The notes: generated by a model not told the origin, from the sequence alone. Positions 7,824 to 16,628 are shown, numbered from the stretch's first letter. The stretch is 49,049 nucleotides of DNA from Bacteroidales bacterium (GCA_025455395.1 JALOMO010000052.1:1-49049), one strand, 5' to 3'. Numbers and translations: made by a program.

Positions 7824-9251
7824 ATGATAACCTCAATAGCCTGGAAAAACGTCTGGAGGAACAAGACAAGAAGCCTGACAGTCATCGCTGCAGTAACGGT
7901 GGGTGTCTTTGCCGGTGTTTTCGCTATGGCTGCCATAAACAGTTCCATCGTTCAGAGGATTGATGCTGCGGTCAATGAAGAGCTTGCCCATATTCAGGTC
8001 AATCACAAAGAGTTCCGGAGCAGCAGTGATATTCAGAATGTCATTCAGGATCCTTCAACGGTTATCTCTGTCCTTGAGAAGACCCCCGGTGTAACTGACA
8101 TCACCGGAAGGGTCATAGTGGCCGGCATTGCTTCTACCTCCGCCGGTAGCGCCGGTGTGGAGATCACAGGAATAGATATTCAGAAGGAACTCGAAATGTT
8201 CACCCTGTCGCAAAGACTGATAACAGGAACAGGCAGCTACTTCGGTGCCGACACTAAGCTGAACAGCGCATTTATCGGAGAGAAACTTGCCAAAGAGCTC
8301 TATATAATCAGGTACATCCTTACTCCCGAAGCATTTCAATCGCTTGAATCAAAAGGAGTCGCCACCTCTGTCATTGAAAAGCTGAAACCGCTTGAGGGGG
8401 AGCGTTTCACTACGGAGAAGAAGCTGACGGCTGCATATACCGGGCTTCTCTCACCCAGGGAGATAAAAATGTACGGGATGAATATTAAAGAAGCGGCCTG
8501 GTCATACCGGGAGGGCTCCAGAATTATTCTCACCTTCCTCGATGTAAACGGCCACCAGACAGGGGGTGCATTCAGGATAAGCGGAATCTTCCGCACAAAC
8601 AACGACCTTTTCGAATCGATGTCACTTTTCGTTCCGGAAGACGAGCTTCGCAGGCTGACAGGTCTTGAAGAGGGTCATTATCACCGGGTTATCGCAAGAC
8701 TGGAGGATGATGATCTTACCAACAGCGTTACCCCAGTTGTGAGGGAGGCGCTGCCCGGACTGGAAGTCATGAGCTGGAAGGAGATACAGACCGACCTTGC
8801 GATGATAACTGATTATATAAACCAGATCTATGCCATTTTTATGGTAATTATCCTTGCCGCCCTTGCTTTTGGCATTGTGAACACGATGCTTATGTCAGTG
8901 CTGGAGCGAACCCGCGAACTTGGTATGCTCTCCGCTATCGGAATGAACCGCCGCCGCATCTTTGTGATGATAATGCTTGAATCAATTTTCCTTTCGACTG
9001 TCGGTGGTTTTGCAGGAATGGCTGTAAGCGCCGTGGTAATAGCTATTACAGGCCACACAGGCATTAACCTGTCAAAATATTCGGAAGGGATGGAGGCATT
9101 CGGATACTCAGCCCATCTCTTCCCAACTATCGGCGCTGACTTCTTTATCATCCTTACAGTTCTGATCGTGATCACCGGGATATTGTCTGCAATATATCCG
9201 GCCCGCAAAGCGCTGCAGTTAAATCCGGTGGAGGCATTAAGAGGTGAATAA
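7824..9251 (+). CDS. ABC transporter permease, FtsX/MacB type (second)
   Basis: 475 residues, a paralogue of the gene before it. The opening WKNVWRNKTRSLTVIAAVTV, a first helix, a long periplasmic part and the C-terminal block FGIVNTMLMSVLERTRELGM with three helices are all present; it ends YPARKALQLNPVEALRGE, the usual FtsX-family terminus. It lies 12 bp after the first permease. Together the two are expected to form the membrane core of a Lol-like exporter. The two copies have diverged enough that they probably do different jobs, as LolC and LolE do. Confidence 0.88.
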   Translation: MITSIAWKNVWRNKTRSLTVIAAVTVGVFAGVFAMAAINSSIVQRIDAAVNEELAHIQVNHKEFRSSSDIQNVIQDPSTVISVLEKTPGVTDITGRVIVAGIASTSAGSAGVEITGIDIQKELEMFTLSQRLITGTGSYFGADTKLNSAFIGEKLAKELYIIRYILTPEAFQSLESKGVATSVIEKLKPLEGERFTTEKKLTAAYTGLLSPREIKMYGMNIKEAAWSYREGSRIILTFLDVNGHQTGGAFRISGIFRTNNDLFESMSLFVPEDELRRLTGLEEGHYHRVIARLEDDDLTNSVTPVVREALPGLEVMSWKEIQTDLAMITDYINQIYAIFMVIILAALAFGIVNTMLMSVLERTRELGMLSAIGMNRRRIFVMIMLESIFLSTVGGFAGMAVSAVVIAITGHTGINLSKYSEGMEAFGYSAHLFPTIGADFFIILTVLIVITGILSAIYPARKALQLNPVEALRGE

Positions 9252-9269
9252 AAACAAAACATTATAACA

Positions 9270-9962
9270 ATGAAAGTAGTTGAAATCAATGATGTGTTTA
9301 GGACCTATCATGATACTGAGGTAGAGGTGAAGGCCGTAAACGGGGTCACACTAAGTTTTGAGAAAGGTGATTTTGCAGTTATTGTTGGGCCTTCAGGCTC
9401 AGGCAAGACAACGCTGCTGAATCTTATCGGCGGCCTTGACCAGCCTACCGGAGGTGAGATAATTGTGGCCGGCCACCGCCTCTCTGAGCTCAGACCCTCA
9501 GAGCTGATAGATTTCAGGATGGAACATGTGGGTTTTGTATTCCAGTCATACAACCTCATACCGGTACTTACCGCAGAGGAAAATGTCGGATTCATTTTGA
9601 GTCTCCAGAAATGGCCCAAAGAGAAGCGCAAGGCCCGTACTCAGGAAATGCTTTCTGCCGTAGGACTTTCTGACAGGCATAAAAGCCGCCCCTCTCAGCT
9701 TTCCGGCGGACAGCAGCAAAGGGTGGCAGTGGCAAGAGCACTGGCAGCCAGACCGGAATTCATCCTGGCAGATGAGCCGACAGCAAATCTCGATTCAAAA
9801 TCTGCCGAGACACTGCTCGATATAATGGTGAAGCTCAACAAAGATGAAAAGATGACTTTTATCTTCTCAACACATGATATAAGAGTGATGAAGCGGGCCC
9901 GCAGGGTAATAACACTTGAAGACGGCCGGGTGGTCTCTGACGAAAAGGTAAACCACCGGTGA
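9270..9962 (+). CDS. ABC transporter ATP-binding protein, LolD/MacB type
   Basis: 230 residues. Walker A is GPSGSGKTT, the Q-loop FVFQSYNLIPVLTAEENV is typical of LolD/MacB ATPases, the signature is LSGGQQQRVAVARAL, Walker B is FILADEPTANLDS, and the switch histidine is in FIFSTHD. It powers the two permeases upstream, 18 bp away. Its stop overlaps the next start by four bases, which ties the outer-membrane barrel gene to the same transcript and stoichiometry. Confidence 0.93.
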   Translation: MKVVEINDVFRTYHDTEVEVKAVNGVTLSFEKGDFAVIVGPSGSGKTTLLNLIGGLDQPTGGEIIVAGHRLSELRPSELIDFRMEHVGFVFQSYNLIPVLTAEENVGFILSLQKWPKEKRKARTQEMLSAVGLSDRHKSRPSQLSGGQQQRVAVARALAARPEFILADEPTANLDSKSAETLLDIMVKLNKDEKMTFIFSTHDIRVMKRARRVITLEDGRVVSDEKVNHR

Positions 9963-11113
9963 TGAAGAGAGTGCTTCTGCTGACAATGACGGCGATAATA
10001 CTTACCCTCCCATCGCAGTCACAGGAGAAACCGGAAAAGTTCTCCGCAGGCGGATATGCCTCCTGGCTCCATAATGCGATGTTTGAGACTCCTTCGGATA
10101 TCTGGATAAACAGCAGCATGCTCCATAACAGACTCAATTTTAAAGCCTTTCCGGGTAACAGAACAACCATCACCCTCGAGATCCGCAACCGGTTGATTAC
10201 AGGAGACATGCTGCTTTTGGACCCAGACTACGCCTCTTCCATAGGCTATGACCAGGGATGGATAGACATGTCATGGAATATAATCGACGAACAATCGGTT
10301 ATTTTCAATACCTTCATTGACAGGGCTTCAATCGACTTCACTGCAGGAAACATTCAGGTCAGGGCAGGCCGTCAGCGCATAAACTGGAGCCAGGCGCTGG
10401 TCTGGAACCCCAATGATATATTCAATACATACTCTTACTTTGATTTTGACTATATCGAGCGCCCCGGCAGCGATGCCATAAGGGTAATATGGTCTCCCGG
10501 AGCTTCTTCTGCTGCCGAAATAGCGGTAAAAGCAGATGACACCGGAGCCATAACCGCTGCCGCCCTGTGGCGCTTCAGCCTTCTAAACACCGATCTGCAG
10601 TTCCTTGCGGGAGAGAGTGAAGAGGAGATGATCACCCTTGGAACAGGATGGTCAGCCAATGCCGGCCCATACTCGGTCAGGGGTGAGGCAACATGGTTCC
10701 TGCCTTACGGAAACTCATCACTTGATAAGGGGACTGTCATAGCCACTGCAGGTGTCGACAGGGTCTTCTCTGACAAATTCACCGCCATCACACAGTTTAT
10801 GTATTCAAATAACCCTGTTCCTATTGAAAGCTTCAGTGATTTTTATCGTGGCGGATTAACCGCAAGAAGCCTCGCCTTTTCTGAATTCACTCTCTTCGGG
10901 CAGATAACCTATAGCCCGATACCGCTGCTTAACCTCTCATTGTCAGCTATATGGTATCCTGATCTGAAAGGATATTATGCAGGCCCTGCTGTCGACCTTT
11001 CCCTGGCTGAAAATGTTGATTTCTCATTAATCTGGCAGTATTTCGAAAGCGTTATTTCAGGTGAGGAGACACAAATCAATATGGGCTTTCTGAGGATAAA
11101 ATATAGTTTCTGA
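9959..11113 (+). CDS. Putative outer-membrane beta-barrel protein of the export operon
   Basis: 384 residues. A signal peptide ends at about residue 21 (LPSQSQ). The mature protein is made of alternating polar/hydrophobic strands with many aromatic residues (SYFDFDYIERPGSDAIRVIW, PYSVRGEATWFLPYG, LNLSLSAIWYPDLKGYYAG) and ends in a strand closing with Phe (INMGFLRIKYSF), the usual C-terminal barrel signal. It overlaps the ATPase gene by four bases, so it is the last member of the operon and probably the outer-membrane end of the line: permease, LolA-like carrier, barrel. No named family was recognised with certainty. Confidence 0.75.
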   Translation: MMKRVLLLTMTAIILTLPSQSQEKPEKFSAGGYASWLHNAMFETPSDIWINSSMLHNRLNFKAFPGNRTTITLEIRNRLITGDMLLLDPDYASSIGYDQGWIDMSWNIIDEQSVIFNTFIDRASIDFTAGNIQVRAGRQRINWSQALVWNPNDIFNTYSYFDFDYIERPGSDAIRVIWSPGASSAAEIAVKADDTGAITAAALWRFSLLNTDLQFLAGESEEEMITLGTGWSANAGPYSVRGEATWFLPYGNSSLDKGTVIATAGVDRVFSDKFTAITQFMYSNNPVPIESFSDFYRGGLTARSLAFSEFTLFGQITYSPIPLLNLSLSAIWYPDLKGYYAGPAVDLSLAENVDFSLIWQYFESVISGEETQINMGFLRIKYSF

Positions 11114-11120
11114 AATTTTC

Positions 11121-11150
11121 ATACATTTACGGAATCAACTCCGTATGTAT
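11121..11150 (+). other. Stem-loop overlapping the start of the methyltransferase gene
   Basis: ATACAT-TT-ACGGA, loop ATCAAC, TCCGT-ATGTAT forms an 11-bp stem with a two-base bulge. The 3' arm ends at the ATG of the next gene (11149-11151). There is no U-tract, so it is not a clear terminator. It could hold back initiation at this ATG or act as a weak stop for the upstream operon. Confidence 0.35.
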
Positions 11151-11883
11151 GTCACTTGTCCATGAACTTGAGAAATCCGGAAACTGGTTATTCAGAAGAA
11201 GAAACTGGCTGCCGGTGATAATCGTAGCATTAGCCTGCGGTTATCTGTTCATAGCAAACAGGAGCGTAATTTACTTCAGCCTGACCTGGGAGCTTATCTG
11301 CATTACCGTTTCGCTGGCCGGAGAAGCCATAAGATCATATACCCTGGGATATGTACCAAGAAACACCTCCGGAAGAAGTGTGATAGATCAGCTGGCTGAC
11401 GAGCTCAATACCACTGGTATTTACTCAATAATACGTCATCCTCTGTATGTCGGGAATTTTCTTGCAGGGCTCGGTCCTGTACTATTCCTGAGATCGGTCT
11501 GGTGCACGGTTATATATGTCCTTTTATTCTGGATTTGTTATGAGAGGATTATTTTTGCCGAGGAGCAGTTTCTCCGCCGTAAATTCGGAGAAGTATATGA
11601 CATATGGGCTTTTCGCGTCAGTGCTGTGATACCCCGATTGAGGCACTTTAAAAAATCACTCCTTCCGTTTTCTTCCAAGGCAGTTCTGAAGCGCGAATAC
11701 AACCGGGTAGCAAACCTGTTTATTGTCTTTGCCGTTCTTGATATGGTGCGTAACCTGGCAGTGACAGGAAAGATATACATCGAAACACTCTCTCTAGTTC
11801 TGCGTATTATAGGCCTAATATTCTGGGCTATAATCAGCTACCTGGTCAAAAGGACAAAATTCCTCTATGTTGAGGGAAGATAA
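11149..11883 (+). CDS. Membrane methyltransferase of the isoprenylcysteine/PEMT fold
   Basis: 244 residues with about five membrane helices. The catalytic region is recognisable: GIYSIIRHPLYVGNFLAGLG (the RHPxYxG S-adenosylmethionine-binding segment) followed by the EExxLxxxFGxxYxxW pattern in EEQFLRRKFGEVYDIW. This fold methylates membrane-embedded substrates. Known bacterial relatives include phospholipid N-methyltransferases and the lipid A 1-phosphate methyltransferase LmtA of Leptospira, and a lipid A or phospholipid role would suit the envelope-export operon just upstream. The substrate is inference. About 75 residues after the motif contain two further helices of unknown role. Confidence 0.75.
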   Translation: MSLVHELEKSGNWLFRRRNWLPVIIVALACGYLFIANRSVIYFSLTWELICITVSLAGEAIRSYTLGYVPRNTSGRSVIDQLADELNTTGIYSIIRHPLYVGNFLAGLGPVLFLRSVWCTVIYVLLFWICYERIIFAEEQFLRRKFGEVYDIWAFRVSAVIPRLRHFKKSLLPFSSKAVLKREYNRVANLFIVFAVLDMVRNLAVTGKIYIETLSLVLRIIGLIFWAIISYLVKRTKFLYVEGR

Positions 11884-11893
11884 ACATCTTCCA

Positions 11894-12598
11894 CTATCTG
11901 TCCCTCGAGCCCAGGAACATCATTATGTAATAAATCAGTGTTGCAAGTGATCCCAGTGCGGCAATAACATATGTGTATGCTGCCCATTTAAGTGCGTCCT
12001 CAGCCTTGTCATGTGTTCCAGAGTATGTTATACCTGAGTCTGCAAGCCATGCCAGCGCTCTCTTTGATGCATTTATCTCCACAGGCAGGGTGATGATGCT
12101 GAACATTGTTGTAAGCCCGAACAGGACTATTCCTATAAGTAGTATCTCAGGCCTTGAGTTGATCAGTATCACGCCGGCAAGAAGCACCCACTGTACCCAG
12201 TTTGAAGAGAAGCTTACCACCGGCACCAGCTTTGACCTCAGTGTCAGCCATGCATATGCCCTTGCATGCTGTATGGCATGTCCGGTCTCATGAGCGGCCA
12301 CCGCGGCAGCAGCAACACTTGCACCTGAATATACCTCACGACTCAGGTTGATGGTCCTCTTCATCGGGTTGTAATGGTCAGTCAGCTCACCCTCAACGCT
12401 GTGAACACTTACATCCGTTATGCCACTGTCTCGCAGCATCTTTTCTGCAACGTCACGACCGGTCATGCCGCTGCCGATAGGTACCTTGGAGTATTGTCTG
12501 AATTTGGATCTGAGTCTGGCGCTTACTATCCAGCTAAGCGCCATGAAGAGGATAAATATTATCCAGTAAGCTCCGTTATGCATGAACATTCCATCCAT
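11894..12598 (-). CDS. Neutral zinc metallopeptidase, YugP family
   Basis: 234 residues. One N-terminal helix (about residues 11-28), then the zinc motif AAHETGHAIQHA (HExxH at 103-107) and three C-terminal helices. The TGRDVAEKMLRDSGI and DHYNPMKRTINLS segments are characteristic of the YugP (DUF/Peptidase_Zn membrane) family. These are small inner-membrane peptidases with no well-defined substrate. It is convergent with the methyltransferase gene (10 bp between stops) and divergent from yidD. Confidence 0.88.
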   Translation of the reverse strand: MDGMFMHNGAYWIIFILFMALSWIVSARLRSKFRQYSKVPIGSGMTGRDVAEKMLRDSGITDVSVHSVEGELTDHYNPMKRTINLSREVYSGASVAAAAVAAHETGHAIQHARAYAWLTLRSKLVPVVSFSSNWVQWVLLAGVILINSRPEILLIGIVLFGLTTMFSIITLPVEINASKRALAWLADSGITYSGTHDKAEDALKWAAYTYVIAALGSLATLIYYIMMFLGSRDR

Positions 12599-12691
12599 TG
12601 TAGTTCCTCAATTTAGTTTTCTTTATACCTCAAAACGTCTGCCATTATCATTTTGTTCTGCCAACAGGCCATTTTGTCATGTCAATCATCT

Positions 12692-12699
12692 TATCTTTG
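12692..12699 (+). promoter_or_regulatory. Candidate -7 box for yidD
   Basis: TATCTTTG fits TAnnTTTG. The closest TTTG upstream (12673-12676) is only 15 bp away, shorter than usual, so support is partial. If real, transcription starts near 12706 and the ATG at 12718 is the right start for yidD. Confidence 0.35.
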
Positions 12700-12717
12700 G
12701 CAGCGATGCTGAAGGTG

Positions 12718-13020
12718 ATGGCAAATATATTGTCTTTTTTACTGCTCATCCCGGTATATTTCTACCGCTGGTTCATCTCTCCTTTAACCCCGCCGTCATG
12801 CAGGCATATTCCCACATGTTCACAGTATGCAATTGATGCTTTCCGCTCTCACAACCCGGTTAAAGCCTTGCTGATATCGTCAGGTCGCATTCTGCGATGC
12901 AGGCCGGGCGGGACACATGGGTATGACCCCGTTCCCAGATTTATCTTCAGGCGTTACAGACCATTGAGGGAATTCTTGAGCTTCAGGCCTAAGTGCAACA
13001 GACTTAAGGAGCATGATTAA
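12718..13020 (+). CDS. yidD: YidD, membrane protein insertion efficiency factor
   Basis: 100 residues from the ATG at 12718, chosen because GAAGG precedes it and a -7 box lies at 12692; upstream ATGs at 12679 and 12706 are possible. The family core is clear: [53 protein letters not shown], with the three conserved cysteines. YidD is a small amphipathic protein at the inner membrane that helps YidC insert proteins. A C-terminal tail of about 25 basic residues goes beyond the common core. Its stop overlaps the end of the convergent response-regulator gene by four bases. Confidence 0.88.
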   Translation: MANILSFLLLIPVYFYRWFISPLTPPSCRHIPTCSQYAIDAFRSHNPVKALLISSGRILRCRPGGTHGYDPVPRFIFRRYRPLREFLSFRPKCNRLKEHD

Positions 13021-13769
13021 AAGCTGAGCTTCTCCCTGAGAAGCTTATAGCCGGCCCGGCTGACAGGAATTTTTTCTCCTGACTTCAGTATGGCAACGTA
13101 GTTATCCTTGCTGTATGGTTCAAGGCGTGTAATATGCTCCACATTCACCATGAACGATCTGTGGATCCTCAGGAAGAGAGTGGGTGGAAGATGTTCCTCA
13201 TAATACTTCATGGTTTTAGGCTTAAGGGCCTTGCCTTCATTGTAATAGATCATGACATAATCATCTTCCGCTGCAAGGTAGGAGATAAGGTTCAACGGAA
13301 TGATTTTTATGCCTGCTCCCTTCCTGAATACTATTCTTGTCAGATAACCCTCTGCTTCTGTGGCTGTGTTTATGAGGTTCTCAATCTTCACCGGCTCCTG
13401 GCTCTCCATGCCTATAAGGCTTACAGCCTTTGCCAGTGCGCCATCGAACCTCTCTTTTGAGAAGGGTTTAAGCAGATAGTCAACAGCATTGAGCTCAAAT
13501 GCCCTTATGGCATACTGGTCAAAGGCAGTGGTAAATATTACCTGCGGTCTCTCATCCAGCACTTCAAGAAGTTCAAACCCTGTCAGCTTGGGCATCTGTA
13601 TATCCAGAAAAATAAGGTCTGGTCGTTTCTCCTTTATCTCTTTTGCACCGCAGAATCCGTCTCCACATTCGCCGACAACCTCAATCTCCGGATGATCTTT
13701 CAGCATAAACCGGATCAGCTCCCTTGCAGGGGATTCATCTTCAATAATCAGTGCCCGTATCTTTTTCAT
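13017..13769 (-). CDS. LytTR-family response regulator
   Basis: 250 residues. The receiver domain covers about residues 1-120, with acidic DE at 11-12, phosphoacceptor Asp56 ([13 protein letters not shown]) and the conserved Lys101 ([10 protein letters not shown]). The LytTR DNA-binding domain is at about 150-250 ([52 protein letters not shown]). It pairs with the histidine kinase 28 bp upstream in a four-gene minus-strand operon with two LiaF-like envelope proteins, pointing to a role in sensing envelope or membrane state. Confidence 0.93.
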   Translation of the reverse strand: MKKIRALIIEDESPARELIRFMLKDHPEIEVVGECGDGFCGAKEIKEKRPDLIFLDIQMPKLTGFELLEVLDERPQVIFTTAFDQYAIRAFELNAVDYLLKPFSKERFDGALAKAVSLIGMESQEPVKIENLINTATEAEGYLTRIVFRKGAGIKIIPLNLISYLAAEDDYVMIYYNEGKALKPKTMKYYEEHLPPTLFLRIHRSFMVNVEHITRLEPYSKDNYVAILKSGEKIPVSRAGYKLLREKLSF

Positions 13770-13797
13770 GGGTTTGTGTTAATAATTCATCTCCTGG

Positions 13798-14853
13798 CTA
13801 CTCTTTATAGGGAAATCTCAGATTGACATTAAAGCTGTCCTCCATACGTGTAACTGTCATTTCACCGGTCTCCCCATAGAAGAGTTCAAGTCTGCCCCTC
13901 ACATTCTTCAGACCTATTCCGGCGCCCTTGCGCGTAACAATTGCCTCAGGGTCAACATTATTTGTGACTGAGATAATTACTGAATCGCCATCCCTCCTCA
14001 CCGTAGTCCTGATAGTGACCCTCTCGGTTGATTCATAAACCCCGTGCTTAACAGCGTTCTCATACAGCGGCTGGAGAAGCAGCCCCGGCAACAGGGCAGG
14101 AAGACACTCATCGCTTATCTCCTCCTCTATCTCCAGCCGGTCACTGAACCTTATTTTTTCTATATCCAGGTAGAGTCTGAGGCTCTCCATTTCGTTCCGG
14201 AGGGTCACTGGCTGATCATTGCGCGACGAGAGAGAATAGCGCATAAAGTCTGACAGCTTTACAATCATCTCCCTTGCTTTTAAAGGGTCAGTCACTGTCA
14301 GTGAACTGATGGAGTTAAGGCTGTTGAAAAGAAAGTGCGGATTAATCTGTGATCGCAGTATCTTCAGCTCGGCTTCACGCACAAGTGATTCAAGCTGTGC
14401 CTGGCGGGAAGCTTTCTCTGCCAGCTGGGCAGCGCTGAGAAAGAGATAGTAGGCAAGTATGATAAGGATGAAAATCAATACCCCTGCTGTGATCCGGAAA
14501 AATATGACCGAATGCCAGAAGAGCTGATAATCCATCTTTTCAGGCACTATTGCCCTTACAAGATATTTAGTGGCAAAGAGCCAGAAGATTATCGCGACAG
14601 TACCTGTAAGTACCAGGTTCAGGATATTTGAAAGGATCTGTCTATTGTTCTTCAGCATGGTTCTGAACGGGAACCATACGGCAAGACCGATCAATCCGAA
14701 GAGAATCATCGAGATCAGACCGTCAGCGATAGCCGCATCGAGACTACTGCCATAAACAAAATGAATAAGAGATGACTGGCCCGCAGCAAGAGCTACCCAG
14801 GCCAGCCACCATGCCAGAAATCTTGACCGGTTAACAATTAAAGGATGCCTCAT
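13798..14853 (-). CDS. LytS-type sensor histidine kinase
   Basis: 351 residues. About four membrane helices fill residues 12-140. The kinase core starts with the His_kinase motif LRSQINPHFLFNSLNS (His173), followed by the N-box YENAVKHGVYES and G-box KGAGIGLKNVRGRLEL of the ATPase domain. No separate extracytoplasmic sensor domain exists, so the signal is probably read within the membrane or passed on by the LiaF-like neighbours. The gene lies 3 bp after the LiaF-like gene, and the LytTR regulator gene follows it. Confidence 0.92.
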   Translation of the reverse strand: MRHPLIVNRSRFLAWWLAWVALAAGQSSLIHFVYGSSLDAAIADGLISMILFGLIGLAVWFPFRTMLKNNRQILSNILNLVLTGTVAIIFWLFATKYLVRAIVPEKMDYQLFWHSVIFFRITAGVLIFILIILAYYLFLSAAQLAEKASRQAQLESLVREAELKILRSQINPHFLFNSLNSISSLTVTDPLKAREMIVKLSDFMRYSLSSRNDQPVTLRNEMESLRLYLDIEKIRFSDRLEIEEEISDECLPALLPGLLLQPLYENAVKHGVYESTERVTIRTTVRRDGDSVIISVTNNVDPEAIVTRKGAGIGLKNVRGRLELFYGETGEMTVTRMEDSFNVNLRFPYKE

Positions 14854-14856
14854 CGA

Positions 14857-15597
14857 TTATTTACGGCACTTTATTTCACCACCTCCGAATATGACAACAC
14901 CTTTTACTGTCAGTGACCTGGTGGTGTCTTTTATCACATCACTTCCTATCTTTCTGTCATCGGAGAATCCTCCGAGAATGGGAGTGACATCAATTATGAC
15001 ATTCCAGCTTTCAGGGACAATGAGCGTCGTTCCTCCAAAGATACATGTAATTTCAATTAAGTTGTTACCCGGGGCAAGTGATGACCTTGTCAGGTCAACC
15101 TCACCACCGCCGAATATAGAAGTGACTTTTCCGCCCATGAAATTGTCTGTGATCAGCTGACGCTCAGCGCCGCTGAAGATGTTGACATAATCTATCATGT
15201 CAGCCTTCTTTCCGGTTGAGTATTGCAGCCTGTCTCCGAGGCGTCTGGAGTTGACAAGCAGAACCACGCCTATGATAATAAAAAGTGCCGGCCAGAAGAA
15301 ATTGAATGAGTTGAAGTAGTCGCTGAACAGCTCCGGGATGAGAAAGAATCCGCCGACAGCAATTAGCACGATGCCCGGTGTTTTATTCCCTGAGCCGGTG
15401 AGTGTAACAAGTCCAATGACGATAAGCAGCATCTGCCAGCTGAATATGATATCATCAATGAAATGATCCAGAGGTGCAGGAAGAACGGTGGTTTTCTCAA
15501 GAATCAGAATGAATCCTGCGATAACAAGTAATATGCCGATAATAAACCTGTTGGAGGTATCGGAATCTTTCTTTGGTCTTTTTTCGTTGGTTTCCAT
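14857..15597 (-). CDS. LiaF-like membrane protein (DUF5668 plus LiaF C-terminal domain)
   Basis: 246 residues. A short cytoplasmic N-terminus is followed by four membrane helices in two hairpins (about residues 18-110; IGILLVIAGFILILEKT, QMLLIVIGLVTLTG, GIVLIAVGGFFLIPELF, LFIIIGVVLLVNSRR). The C-terminal 110 residues form the beta-rich LiaF-like domain with repeated IFGGGEVDLTRS, IFGGTTLIVPESW and VIFGGGEIKC segments. In Firmicutes, LiaF restrains the LiaRS cell-envelope stress system. Here it sits just upstream of a kinase and regulator in the same operon, so a similar restraining role is likely. Confidence 0.85.
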   Translation of the reverse strand: METNEKRPKKDSDTSNRFIIGILLVIAGFILILEKTTVLPAPLDHFIDDIIFSWQMLLIVIGLVTLTGSGNKTPGIVLIAVGGFFLIPELFSDYFNSFNFFWPALFIIIGVVLLVNSRRLGDRLQYSTGKKADMIDYVNIFSGAERQLITDNFMGGKVTSIFGGGEVDLTRSSLAPGNNLIEITCIFGGTTLIVPESWNVIIDVTPILGGFSDDRKIGSDVIKDTTRSLTVKGVVIFGGGEIKCRK

Positions 15598-15617
15598 CTC
15601 TTTAATTATTTGTTGGA

Positions 15618-15956
15618 TTAATATTTCAGTTTTTTCGTAATCGGCCTTAACATGAAGGCAAGCCCTACAAGCACAAGTACCGAAGGCCAGTATATCGACT
15701 TGTAGAAAGGTGTCAGCTGCAACGTCATTTCCGGCATGAGGAACCAGATACCGGCGGCAAAAAGGAGCACACTGAATACCAGGTCAAGGTTTATAAGGTT
15801 GAAAATGCCGAAGAATATAAGCAGCATCTCCCAGGTAAAATAGTCAGAAGGCGATCCGAGTTTAAGCAGATCCAGCCTTGCGATAAGCATCACCAGCCCC
15901 AGTGATATAAGGAGTTTTGCTATTCCATTGAACGGATTACTGTTGTGATCTTTCAT
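15618..15956 (-). CDS. Small DUF5668-type membrane protein
   Basis: 112 residues from the ATG at 15956; a longer reading from 16016 would add 20 residues without any recognisable feature. It has four predicted membrane helices in two hairpins (GIAKLLISLGLVMLIARL, EMLLIFFGIFNLINLDLVF, LFAAGIWFLMPEM, SIYWPSVLVLVGLAFML), the same fold as the N-terminal half of its neighbour 20 bp downstream. It is the first gene of the LiaF-kinase-regulator operon and resembles the small LiaI-type partner. A -7 box TATTTTTG on the minus strand (15988-15981) precedes it. Confidence 0.75.
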   Translation of the reverse strand: MKDHNSNPFNGIAKLLISLGLVMLIARLDLLKLGSPSDYFTWEMLLIFFGIFNLINLDLVFSVLLFAAGIWFLMPEMTLQLTPFYKSIYWPSVLVLVGLAFMLRPITKKLKY

Positions 15957-15980
15957 GACATGATACGTATTATTACAAAA

Positions 15981-15988
15981 CAAAAATA
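15981..15988 (-). promoter_or_regulatory. Candidate -7 box for the LiaF/LytTR operon
   Basis: Read on the minus strand, TATTTTTG fits TAnnTTTG and lies 25 bp before the chosen ATG at 15956. No convincing -33 TTTG at the normal spacing was found, so support is partial. Confidence 0.35.
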
Positions 15989-16110
15989 TTTTTTCAAGAC
16001 ACTCCTCCCTATACATTTCCGGCAGAAGACCCTTTTTGTCCGGTAAGTGGCGAACTTTGAGGGCAGTGTTACTTTTTTGTTGATAATTTTTTTTATTGGA
16101 AGAGGATTTA

Positions 16111-16118
16111 TAATTTTG
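16111..16118 (+). promoter_or_regulatory. Candidate -7 box for the DUF177-rpmF-plsX-fabH operon
   Basis: TAATTTTG fits TAnnTTTG. Transcription from it would begin near 16125 and reach the ATG at 16137 after about 12 bases, with AAAGGAAG between. That ATG is where an intact DUF177 gene should start, so the box also supports the idea that the downstream reading frame is damaged. The -33 element is not clear (ATTG only 12 bp away). Confidence 0.4.
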
Positions 16119-16209
16119 CAGACCGAAAAAAGGAAGATGACCGGGTTGTATTCAATAAGGAGATGACTTCTTTGAGGTTTATGAGGGGTCTGAGATAAGA
16201 AGGGGAGAG

Positions 16210-16611
16210 ATGAAGGCAGAGGTGACACTTGAGAAACGCTCCACACATTTGGAGCTGACAGTTGTCATTAAAGGCTCTGCCGAGGTGATTTGTGACAGGT
16301 GCCTTGATCCGTTTTACCTTTCCCTCTCATGCACTAACAAGCTTTATGTTAAGCAGGGCAGAGAGTGGGAAGAAGATGATCCGGACATGATAATAATGCC
16401 TGCCGATGAGCATGAGCTTGACCTGAGTCAATATTTTTATGAATACATCCATCTGGCGCTTCCCTTAAAAAGGACTCATCCTGATGACGCGAAAGGTCGT
16501 TCAACATGCAACCCCGAAATGATCAGGAAGCTTAAAGATCTTCTTGTTACAGGGGAAGAGAAGACTGATGCCAGGTGGGATGAACTTAAAAAACTGTCAG
16601 AAAACAATTAA
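16210..16611 (+). CDS. DUF177 (YceD) family protein, 5' end apparently damaged
   Basis: From the first in-frame ATG (16210) the product is 133 residues, with the family core EVICDRCLDPFYLSLSCTNK, DEHELDLSQYFYEYIHLALP and the closing RKLKDLL. But the same frame is open and clearly coding up to 16159 (GDDFFEVYEGSEIRRGE, matching the conserved FFE...E-x-x-x-G segment), ending at a stop at 16156. Upstream, ATG at 16137 begins MTGLYSIRR then stops; its YSI fits the family's opening Y-x-I-P. So about 15 codons and the frame have been lost at about 16158. YceD is linked to rRNA metabolism in other bacteria and almost always precedes rpmF, as here (17 bp). Confidence 0.75.
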   Translation: MKAEVTLEKRSTHLELTVVIKGSAEVICDRCLDPFYLSLSCTNKLYVKQGREWEEDDPDMIIMPADEHELDLSQYFYEYIHLALPLKRTHPDDAKGRSTCNPEMIRKLKDLLVTGEEKTDARWDELKKLSENN

Positions 16612-16628
16612 TAAAATACTTTACTGCG

